Shown here one piece after another: positions 55,828 through 64,000 of a DNA stretch of 64,000 bases. Position numbers and translations under genes: made by a program. Source of the stretch: Ceratothoa steindachneri (lineage: Eukaryota > Arthropoda > Malacostraca > Isopoda > Cymothoidae). The notes beneath the pieces are model-generated. The model made no database searches. It was given only the letters and a program-made list of their open reading frames with translations, and had not been told where the DNA came from. The stretch is from assembly GCA_963969495.1 (NCBI GenBank), contig OZ018321.1, positions 103,643,578 through 103,707,577 of the forward strand. Direction: 5' to 3'. The first letter of the stretch is position 1; the number at the start of each line of letters is the position of its first letter.

Positions 55828-56749
55828 TGAATGCCTCTCCATCAACAACATTGTAATGGTTGTGTTTTGGTTCATCGTGAATCGATTATCTATGAGAGTA
55901 ATAACTGCACATATAGGCGTCTGTCGAAAAACCCTAATTGATTTGGTTTAGCTTTTGCCCTAAAGAGGCAAAATTTGGCAAATGCAAATATAACCCCAGT
56001 CATATTAGTGGAAGGGTTCAAATGTGAATCTAAGAAAATTCATCGTTCAGCCAAAAGTTGAAGTAGCAAAACCCTCTTAGCAGCGCTAAAAATGTGGATT
56101 TTGATGGGAACGAGTCGTATCAGACGGATGGGCAATCCATTCCAATTTGTCATCTGAAGGATATAAACATCTAACCATCAACCATTCGCAGAATTTCATA
56201 GATTCAGAAACTAGTGCCAGCACGCAAAATATAAAAACGAGTTGGGCGGGAGAGATGCAAGAGCCAATGTTCCCTACTATGGATGGAGAGATGAATATTT
56301 AGATGGGCATCTCTCACACTTTTTTAATGAAGAAATTCAGACATGAAAGAGAGATGCCATGATTTCTGGGTTGCTGCTGCAAATCTTTACCCACTTGTCT
56401 AACATAATTACAGATCTACCATCTATTATCATAGGGTGTAAGAAACGATGGTTTAATTTTGAGGCTCGGCTCGTAGGGAGATTTCAATCATTTGCTGGTG
56501 TCTGGGGGCATAGTCCCCAGTATATAATCAGTTTTTTAAAAATAAAATAACGTCAATTCTCACAATTTTGGTGAGCAAACTTGCCATAAACTTTTCCTCG
56601 CTAGATTTTGGCAGAAAAACAAACTTACTCCATTAAAAGTAGCTAGGAAAAATAGCCCCAAAATAAGCTAGGACTCGGATCCAGCCATATTCTACACAAT
56701 TACAGATTTTTGAACAAAGGAACAGAGCGCAATCTTACTTTCTCTGAGG
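55828..56749. other. Repeat-derived spacer with a hairpin-core relic
   Basis: Mostly unrecognised AT-rich sequence. 56455-56530 carries a copy of the hairpin core (TTTCAATCAT, then TCTGGGGGCATAGTCCCCAG and TATATAATCA), so an old member of the small-element family probably lies at about 56350-56640. Confidence 0.5.
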
Positions 56750-57900
56750 TCTCAAAACTGACTTCCAGTAACCAAACGGCAAATCAAACTGCCATCTAGT
56801 TTTTTTATTTCCAAAGGGAGTCCTTGATCTGTTGTTGAACGTCTTATTTCTAATTTATCAATAATCCCTTTAAACATTTTAAACCTTGGATCATAATAAT
56901 TTTTGTTGCTTTCTTTATACTGATTCTAGATTGATATCCTGCCTGTGATGTGGCACCATGCCTGAATAGAATATTCAGGGTGGCAAATTAAAAAAAAAAT
57001 TTTTGCCTTTTTTTTTTTCCAAATGAAATTTGAAAACCTTAACTTTTTTTTTTTTCAAAATTACCTTTTTTTTTCAAGAAATGAATGCTACTTTTATTTT
57101 ATTCAATTGATATTTGATTATAATTTCAACAAATGTATAAAGATTATTTCTCTGATACCAACTCATAATTCCTCTCCTACAGTTTATGGCTATTATGGGT
57201 ACCCACAATTCTCGATCATTGATCTGTTACTGTAATCTTTCTTACTATAATATAATTATTAAACTAATTAATTTTTAATTTATAAAAATAGAGATGGCTA
57301 TTCTTTGTTATTCTAATGCTTGTAGCTTTTGTTTTTGGTACCCACTAAGACTACAGCTAAAAAATCCCTAAATATTTTATGAAGCTGGATCATGTCCATC
57401 ACCTTTTAAGCTCTATTTGAATTATTGTAAGGTGCCCTCAATATATATATAATCAGAGGGATTGCTATATAAAAAGATGCCATCTTGTTTTTCGTACTTC
57501 GACTAGTGTGCAGACCATACCCTAATACAATATTTAGTGTTGGTTACATAGAGGATGATTTCTTTTTAACTTTATATTCAAGCCTCTAGACACACCTTGG
57601 AGAACCTTAATTACCTGTACATTACTACTCTCATTTGCCTTCTCTTTGTCTAATCAGAAATGTTCCATTTTCATACCTAAATTGCCTATTATGTCATCTG
57701 CCACTTGTGCCCATGCCGTTAGTGTATTTATATCACTTTGAACTGTGACATCTCCTTTCATTTCTTTTATTCTGGCTGTTAGCTTATTAGCAAGTGTTTA
57801 CTTTTGGCTTATGCTTTTAAAATGGCCAATGTAAATAATAATAATGGGCCCAAGACATCCTTGAGGTACCCTGGCTAATAACTAAGATGAGAGGATTCCA
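56750..57900 (-). mobile_element. Old, decayed CR1-like LINE, antisense
   Basis: Patches resemble the antisense CR1 ORF2 tail: TTGATATCCTGCCTGTGATGTGGCACCATGC-type sequence near 56930, and the segments at 57660-57760 and 57840-57890 (CCACTTGTGCCCA, CCTTGAGGTACCC) that correspond to the W-AHKWQ and GVPQG regions. Poly-T/A runs break it at 56990-57070. Far more diverged than other copies. Confidence 0.55.
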
Positions 57901-59204
57901 AAGTAATTTGCAATTCAGTCTAATTCCAGTTATAAGTTAAAAATCAGATTCCTTCACAAAATACAATATACATTATATGATATAACAAATTAATAATTTG
58001 GTTAACTCAACAACAGGACAGCCTGTTGACCAAAGAATTTTGGTAATTACCAAAACTTACTCTAAAAATGTAACAAAATTGGTAAAATCGTACCAAATAT
58101 AATTAAAACGTAAAACAAAAGTAAAATGGTATAAGTTTCTTTGAGGCAAAAAGGTAACCAATTTGTCCAATTTATGGTATTAGAAGCGTTTCTTTATGGC
58201 AAAAAGGTGCCAACTTCGGCAGTGCTGCTGAACAAAGCTCTACCATCTTACCATTGCATCAGCTGTTCTAAATGATGCCTGAGCACGCCTTCATTTTGCA
58301 CATTTAAACAATTAACATTGAATACCTTAACAGTCAGATCTTTAATATTAATTGATATTAAATAGTGATGCATTCTTGTCGACTAATCTAAATCTATTAG
58401 TAAATAACATTAAAATTATAATTTCATTGAATAATAGGCCAGATGTGTAGATATATAATTTGATTGACAATAACTAGGAAATAAACAATGTTAACTTTTG
58501 ATTCGGCTATTTGGCAAGTAAGAAAGTTAAACTTAAAAAAAACATTTGAAATAGTCTCTGTACTGAAATATTTGTAGGAATGTTTTTTGTAATTGGGAAA
58601 AACTTTGATTATTTTTAGTGATGCAGATTCCCCACAAATTAACGCTTCTTAGGATTCCTGATTCTGATTAATTGTCCCATCTCTACTAATAACCCCTTCC
58701 ATTGTCACAAAATTTAGAATATTCCCAGAAACTCCAGATCTTAATTGCACTAAGAAAGTAATGATCTCCATGCGCTAGTCTTGAGTGACCTTATAGATAT
58801 GATATCCATCTCTAGTTGGTTTATAGATTCCTATTTAAACATTATAAACTACTTTAAGGTTTGCTTAAATAAGTTTCAATTTCATAACAAAATGCACACT
58901 ATGCCTACTTTCGCTGTAAACATGCCATGAAGGAGCACAAAACGTGCAATATTCCTGCAGGGGTCATAAAAGGATTATCCTCTGTGGAAGCTGAGTGCTG
59001 TTAGTTTATTATACCCAACTTGACAAGTAGTGATGTCCTCATCCTTTATTACATTGTTTGTATAAACACTTTTTAACCAAAGTATAAAAATTGTGTAAAG
59101 TTATTTTGTTTACAAATTAAGTTTAATCTGTACTTTTTTTCTTCCCAAAGTGCTTGGTTGACTTTTTAAGTAGTCTGCAACTAGCTTTCTTTTTTTTTTT
59201 CTAG
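57901..59204 (+). other. Unique-looking AT-rich end of LAMP intron 1
   Basis: No repeat or gene recognised. Ends in a poly-T tract and CTAG acceptor at 59204. Confidence 0.5.
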
Positions 59205-59542
59205 GGACACTGGCTGAAGATGCATCAGATATTGATGTAAACATTGCTGATCTATCTGATGTGGACTCTGAAACAACTACAACCACCACCACCACACCTG
59301 CTGCTACCACCACCACTACCACCACACCTGCTGCTACCACTACCACCACCACACCTGCTGCTACCACTACCACTACTACATCAACAACAGAAGCAACTAC
59401 TACTACCTCTACAATTGCTCCACCAACCACAACTATACCTCCAGCTGCTCATTATTTATACAACATCACTGAGAACAATGTTACATGTATTATGTTAGAT
59501 GGGAAACTGTCTTTCAAAATTGTTTACAACATTGGTGAAAAT
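59205..59542 (+). CDS. LAMP-family gene, exon: Thr-rich hinge and start of LAMP domain
   Basis: The acceptor (T)n-CTAG ends at 59204 and the exon starts in phase 1 (GG completes a codon). It encodes an acidic segment (TLAEDASDIDVNIADLSDVD), then about 50 residues almost all Thr with periodic PAA, encoded by a biased ACC/ACT repeat. This is a mucin-like O-glycosylation region as in the LAMP hinge or CD68. It ends with the LAMP-domain start: NITENNVTCIML and KLSFKIVYNIGEN, holding the first conserved Cys and N-glycosylation sites. The donor AAT|GTAAGT at 59542/59543 leaves phase 0. The same region read in another frame gives a Gln/Leu/Pro-rich peptide, which is a shadow. Confidence 0.85.
59279..59420 (+). 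repeat. ACC/ACT triplet repeat coding poly-Thr
   Basis: Imperfect trinucleotide repeat with four interspersed CCTGCTGCT (PAA) units. It is likely to vary in length between individuals. Confidence 0.85.
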
Positions 59543-59887
59543 GTAAGTTATATAATTGTACTTTTAATATTTTAATTTGGTTGGTTAAGATTTGACAAAA
59601 ATTTGTAGTCATTGAAAGCGACTCCATTTGTGTATGGCTCTGGGTTTGGCAACTCCAATTTTATTTTGAAAGAGGCTTGGCCACCCAATGAAGACTGCTT
59701 ACTTATAATCCCATGGGTAATCACCTTAGATAAGTTTGAAGTACTTGTTAGTCTACCTGCCTTGATGGTACTTAACTTTATCACTTTATCCTATGGATAT
59801 CCTATGCCATGTTAAAAAAATGTTGGGTAGTCTGATTGGTTCTTAAATAGGCATTAAATGTCTTTTAATGTCTTAATCTTTCTGCAG
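59543..59887 (+). other. LAMP intron 2
   Basis: 345 bp, GTAAGT to TTTCTGCAG. No repeat recognised. Confidence 0.8.
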
Positions 59888-60113
59888 AAGACCAACATCT
59901 CTATTGTAGAGGTTCCTAAACCCTCCAGCACTATAAATGTAACTGGTACCTGTTCTGCTAATTCCCAATACATTGAAATTGGTTGGGAACATGGTATGAG
60001 CAACATTAGGATTACATTTGAAGAAGCTAAGGACCATAAGACATGGAAGATCTCCAACTTTACTTCTGCTATTTACTTGGATCAATCGATTTTCATCAAT
60101 GCAACAGATTCTG
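59888..60113 (+). CDS. LAMP-family gene, LAMP-domain middle exon
   Basis: The exon begins KTNISIVEVPKPSSTINVTG and joins the previous one in phase 0, creating an N-K-T sequon at the junction. It carries the second conserved Cys (GTCSANSQYIEIGWEHG), which in LAMP domains pairs with the Cys of the preceding exon. A beta-strand-like stretch IRITFEEAKDHKTW follows, then SNFTSAIYLDQSIFINATDS. The donor TCTG|GTAACT at 60113/60114 leaves phase 1. Beyond it the frame runs on for 40 codons (to 60238) without LAMP similarity, so that tail is intron. Several N-x-S/T sites fit a luminal glycoprotein. Confidence 0.87.
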
Positions 60114-61576
60114 GTAACTTTGACCCTAATCTAGTTCAACTCTCACCTAGTAGCACATGGATAGTGTACCACATCACAAGGCAAAGTCCTTGGTTCCTTT
60201 GTAAATCTAATATGGAAAAGATGTTCTGGGAGGATTGATAGAGGGCTGGGCAAAAAAAAAAATGGCATAGCTTAGAGTTGGAAGTTTGCAGTATGGGTAG
60301 TAAGCAGATTTCTAGGTTTAAGTTTTATACTTGTGTCCTATTGATGGTATGGCTAAAAATCTAGGGCAGATTGTAGATTGTGTGTGTAAAGTGGGATTGT
60401 TAATAGTTTTAAAATTGAGAATGGGCAAAGTTGGATGGAGGAGAGGGCTGCTCAGTAGTCCTAAAGTTTGGCACATTTGTTAACCCTGCAAGGGGTTAAC
60501 ACTTGGTACCTGGTGGATCTGAATTTCCTCCCAGTGTGAGGGCAAATTGGGAAGCCCTGTCATGGGTATGATTAGTCTCTGATGGGGACTGGGAAAGTTG
60601 TCCTATTGCCCCTCCCTCTTGTTTTTCTGGTATTTTGAATAATTTAATCTAGCCTACTATTAGGCTTTAACTTAATTGCCTCTACTTATCCCCTGTAGGT
60701 AGTAGCTAGATTGGCTTAAAATAAAGTTGATTAAGGCAGATTTTAGATTCGGCTTGGTGGTGCATTGTATTTACTTTGGTATTAAATAATTTTATGTTCT
60801 TTGAAGTGTGAAAGCTCTAGGAATTTAGAGAAATCCAAAATTGCAGGGCGGTTGAAAGAGGGATTGAATATGAAGGGTTTAAGAGGTTGGCACCCTGTGG
60901 TTTCATTAATTGACTTTTTTAATTTTGTCATAGTAGGGTATGATTTTATTCTTCCCCTGTTGGGGAGTAAAAAAAAAATCTACACTGGTGTTACCCAATC
61001 CTGAGTGTTTATAATCAGGTTGATCTATTTTGTTGTAAAGTTCCATATTATACAGCAGGTATAAAAAAGTGAATAATAAAGAAGACTCATTTCATAGTTT
61101 TATACATTTTACAACCTTGACCATCATTGTTTTTGAACGAATTGTTCTCATTGTACCTTTTAATGGTTGTTTTGACACCTTTTCTTAAGCATATCAATTT
61201 TCTTGGAATTTTGACATTGAAAAATCACTCCCTCGACAAAGCAATGATTTGAGCTTCAGGAATCGGTTTTCAGACATTTTTAACAAAATTGCCAATTGTA
61301 TTTAACCATATAAGCACTGACAAAAGAAAATTGTAATAAATGTTGGTATCACACATTGAATGCAAAACAGCAGTCAAAGTGGTTATAAAAGCAAAATGCC
61401 ACATCTGATATTAATTATAGAGTATAAGTTTCAATCATATTCTTCACTTTTTCATACCTGGCCTATAATTTTGGCAAAGGCTGTATTTGGAATATTGTGA
61501 AAGTTGATTGATCATTAAATATATCTGCCTTCTAGCCTCTAAGTCTTATTTTAAGTGAACATTCCTTAATTTTCAG
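60114..61576 (+). other. LAMP intron 3
   Basis: 1463 bp, GTAACT to AATTTTCAG. AT-rich; no transposon recognised. A frame at 60801-61004 has no domain. Confidence 0.8.
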
Positions 61577-61786
61577 GTCAGGTCTTGGATAGTAAAGTTG
61601 TTTTGGTGACTACTCCTGCTGATATTCCTGTGAACCACAGCTTGAAGTGTTATTCCAGCCAAACATTTAACAATGTCACCACAACCATGCAAAATGCTAC
61701 ATACCTATACTCGGTTCAGCTTTTAATTGATGGGCTTCAGCTTCAAGCATTCAATCTCATTTCACATCAGGATAAATTTACTGAAG
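61577..61786 (+). CDS. LAMP-family gene, second half of LAMP domain; GC-type donor
   Basis: The exon starts GT, completing a Gly codon (phase 1), and encodes GQVLDSKVVLVTTPADIPVN, then HSLKCYSSQTFNN with the third conserved Cys, TTTMQNATYLYSVQLLIDGL and LQAFNLISHQDKFTE. The Q-AF stretch is the usual last LAMP-domain block before the fourth Cys and the membrane span. At 61786/61787 the sequence AAG|GCAAGT fits the GC-AG donor class and falls where LAMP homology ends. Reading through adds 39 codons (to 61905) with no hydrophobic span. The fourth Cys, transmembrane helix and tyrosine-type tail are expected in a further exon that is not in this window. Confidence 0.83.
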
Positions 61787-62000
61787 GCAAGTACATATTG
61801 GGTCTAAACCCAGAAAAAGTAAAGTTTGATAAGACTATATTCCTTTGTGCTTGCAAGACTGCTTCCTTTTTTTCAGATCCTCCATTGATTGCAGTTTGGT
61901 ACTAAATTGCCTAAACTCTTAACCACTTCACATAATGCAATCCAATCCCTTTCACATTACTCCTTCCAGCATAAATGGCTCCCTAACATTCACCCTTCTG
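61787..62000 (+). other. Start of LAMP intron 4
   Basis: Unique sequence between the inferred GC donor and the I-like LINE material. Confidence 0.6.
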
Positions 62001-62013
62001 AATTCTCCCTCAT

Positions 62014-64000
62014 GAGGATGACCTACCTGGCCAAGCTCTGGTGTCGATGATGCCCAGCCCTTCTCCTGCTCCTGCCCTTGAGGGGCGTACCAATTTGCCT
62101 TCCTGTCCCCTGTAAGGGGTGCGGAGATTTGCCATCCTGGCTGCCGTGCTGATGGGACTCGGCACCCCGTCCGACCCCAGCTTAGCCTTTTCTCCTTTAT
62201 TCAAACTGCCTGTATTTCTGCCTTACTTAATCGCCTTTCATACCTCTCTCACAACTTTCTCTGGTGGGCCTCTAATTTCACAGGGTAGATGCCGACCTTC
62301 TCAGCCAACCCTCCCGGATCGGGGCTGAGGGGGGAGGGGGACAATGTTCCCTAACCCTTGAGCTCCTGTTCCGGACCTTCATCCCCACCCATACCTTCCT
62401 CACATCCCTTTTCCTTTCCTCTTCCCTGTAAGGGGCGAGGCGATTTGCCATCCTGACCGCCGTGCTGACGGCGGCAGTTCCTCCTTTTCTTTCCAAGGGG
62501 ACTGCCAAGAAAGCCAGCAGGCAGCCCATTGCCGACCGCCCCTCATTGAAGCGGGTCGGTAGGGCAAACCCCCTTAGGGGGGAGAGGGAAGCCAGGCCCC
62601 CTTCAGTCGCTTCCCTCAAAAGACCTGCTGGCAAGAATACTCAACCTTGCCGGGGTTAAGGCCTGTGCCTCCCCACACATGACTGGTGACTCTGCCAACG
62701 GGACCTGCGATGTCCTTGAGGCAACCCAGCCTCAGACGGGAGGGCTTTCCATGGGCTGAGAATCCTCGCTTGGCGCCAAGCACCGAACCCGAATCCGCCC
62801 CTATGCAAGGTCCTCCTCAAACGGCTTGGGTTTCCGAGGCAGTACAAGGAGGGGAGGGATCTCCTCCGACCGGTGCCCCTACGACTGCCACGACCTCCAC
62901 TAAGGAGAAAGACCTGGCTGAGCCCCGTCCATCTGGCCTGGGGACTCCTTCCGTCGGAGGTGAGAAGCGGGTTCATTCCCCGCCCTCCTCTCCAAAAGAG
63001 AAAAGGAATAAAAAGAGACTCGGGGCTCCTCTCCATCCGCCAGGGCTGCGGGGACAGATGGGTCTGCTGCTAAGGTAAGCGACCAAGCAGAGATCGGCAC
63101 ATCCGGCCCCTTTGCCCCCGGGTGCGGAGCCCCTGACTATGACCAAGACCAAAAGTGCACAGGGCAGAGCCTAGATAACATCGGGGCCCCTCATTCAGAG
63201 GTTACCTGGCGTTTTCGAGCCCACTGGCTTCAAACGCTTCCTCTTCATTCAAGGGGCGCGGCGATTTGCCATCCTGGCCGCCGTGCTGACGGGATCCAGT
63301 GCTCCGTCCGGCCCCAGCTTAGCCTCTCTTCTTTCCTTCAGATAGCCCGATTTCTCCCCTACCTCGTCGCTTTTCATACAACCTCTCCCACAACTTTCTC
63401 TGGTCAGCCTCTAATTTCACAGGGTAGATGCTGACCTTCTTCTCAAGCCAACCACCCCGGATCGGGGCTGGGGGGAGAGGGGACATTGTTCCCTAACCCC
63501 TCAGCTCCGGTTCGGGATGTTTTTTTTTTAACAACCTGCTTCATCCCCACCCATACCTTCCTTACATCCCCTTTCCTCTCCTCTTCACATTCTATCAATT
63601 TTACGCCGTGTCCAAGGTGGAGCCGCCATGCCGATGGACTGCCAAGCCACCAGGCGGGAGGGGTAGTCCCGAATGGCGGCGCCGGGCTAGTAAGCACCTC
63701 TCGCAGTGCGGGCAACTGCGAGAGGTGATGAGCTATTGCGTCCCGTAATAAAAAGAGGGTCACCATGCCCATGAATGAAAAAAAAACCAAAAAAACCCAA
63801 CCCCCAACTTCCCCAAGAAAATCAACGGAGCCGCCCTCGGGCAGCTCCACCGAGAAAATGGAGCTCCACCGAGAAAATGGAGGTCCTCCCCCTTGTGCTT
63901 GCGCAAGGGACCCTCCATAATTCTTTAACCGGAGAGGAGGCTTACTCCTCTCATACGCCTACGGGTGTAGGGGACTCCCCCTCACCCCCTTCTCTGGAGG
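62014..64000 (+). mobile_element. I-like LINE locus with repeated 5' ends (runs off the window)
   Basis: Same family and strand as 48391-55050. It contains several successive element starts: a partial one at about 62083 (GAGGGGCGTACCAATTTGCC), 62109 (CTGTAAGGGGTGCGGAGA) and 62425 (CCTGTAAGGGGCGAGGCG), plus one at about 63250 (AAGGGGCGCGGCGATTTGCC). The 62425 segment jumps from UTR base ~47 straight to ORF1 sequence (CGGCAGTTCCTCC, equal to ~49160) and stops at the equivalent of ~50010. The next 5' UTR begins there. The last segment (63250-64000) is nearly identical to 48397-49140, with an ATG at about 63764, and continues past the window. Confidence 0.88.
63764..64000 (+). pseudogene. I-like LINE ORF1 start, truncated by window end
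   Basis: CACCATGCCCATGAATGAAA matches the ORF1 start at 48921. Compared with that copy it has a duplicated CTCCACCGAGAAAATGGAG segment near 63846-63880 and a different C-run length, so the frame again differs. Whether the full copy is coding cannot be seen. Confidence 0.75.

Larger units (their letters stand above)
44058..59204 (+). other. LAMP intron 1 (15.1 kb), filled with nested repeats
   Basis: Bounded by GTAAGT at 44058 and a poly-T tract ending CTAG at 59204. It holds two antisense CR1 tails, at least three small inverted-repeat elements, a 679-bp element, a full-length I-like LINE and a sense CR1 tail. Much of its length is transposon. Confidence 0.65.

Noticed and set aside
59244..59498. 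Open frame rich in Leu, Pro and Gln over the triplet repeat
   Set aside because: It is another frame of the ACC/ACT repeat. The Thr frame carries the LAMP domain and has matching splice phases.
61577..61581. Alternative LAMP acceptor 5 bp downstream (CAGGTCAG)
   Set aside because: Using it would shift the frame and lose the phase-1 match with the preceding exon.

Overview
This window is a repeat-dense piece of a metazoan nuclear genome. The mix of CR1-like and I-like LINEs, Penelope, mariner/Tc1, ZMYM1-type hAT and Ty3/gypsy remnants fits an arthropod (crustacean or chelicerate) best, but nothing fixes the species. Base composition is AT-rich except for the GC-rich I-like LINE copies. I see no rRNA, no convincing tRNA, no CRISPR array and no bacterial operon structure.

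The one host gene I can support is on the + strand in the last third: a LAMP-family (lysosome-associated membrane glycoprotein, CD68/LAMP3-like layout) gene. Four phase-compatible coding exons are visible at 44012-44057 (signal peptide), 59205-59542 (Thr-rich mucin-like hinge plus start of the LAMP domain), 59888-60113 and 61577-61786. The last has a GC-AG type donor. The exon for the transmembrane segment and lysosomal tail is not in the window. Intron 1 is 15.1 kb because it has been filled with nested transposons.

Region by region: 0-5.6 kb holds Penelope, LINE and gypsy fragments. 6.8-10.4 kb holds a 50-bp tandem array split by a LINE that is itself split by an internally deleted mariner with TA duplications. 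11.1-13.4 kb is a decayed hAT/ZMYM1-type transposase (minus). 13.7-14.4 kb is a truncated I-like LINE tail, followed by (TC)n tracts. 15.7-16.4 kb is a 35-bp minisatellite. 16.7-17.3 kb is a gypsy integrase remnant. 20.4 kb is a Tc1 tail. 21.4-30.0 kb is one CR1 copy broken by a second hAT (minus) and by a 1.27-kb insertion flanked by 9-bp repeats. 30.0-31.4 kb is a decayed repeat-associated protein of a family I recognise by motif but cannot name. 31.6-32.8 kb is gypsy RT-RNase H. 33.9-34.3 kb is a 206-bp tandem duplication. 36.7-38.9 kb holds CR1 tails.

39.1-43.3 kb is a nearly complete CR1-like LINE: ORF1 is an SGNH-esterase type protein broken by one frameshift, and ORF2 is an open endonuclease-RT. 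44.3-48.4 kb and 55.1-55.5 kb are antisense and sense CR1 3' ends riddled with small inverted-repeat elements. 48.4-55.05 kb is a full-length I-like LINE with a clean 14-bp target duplication. 62.0-64.0 kb is another I-like locus with several 5' ends in a row.

Most coding signal is therefore transposon-derived and decayed. The CR1 ORF2 at 40.2-43.1 kb is the only long transposon protein without a visible disabling mutation. The most unusual structures are the two small inverted-repeat families sharing a GC-rich hairpin core, the repeated LINE 5' ends at 62-64 kb, and the nested stack inside LAMP intron 1.
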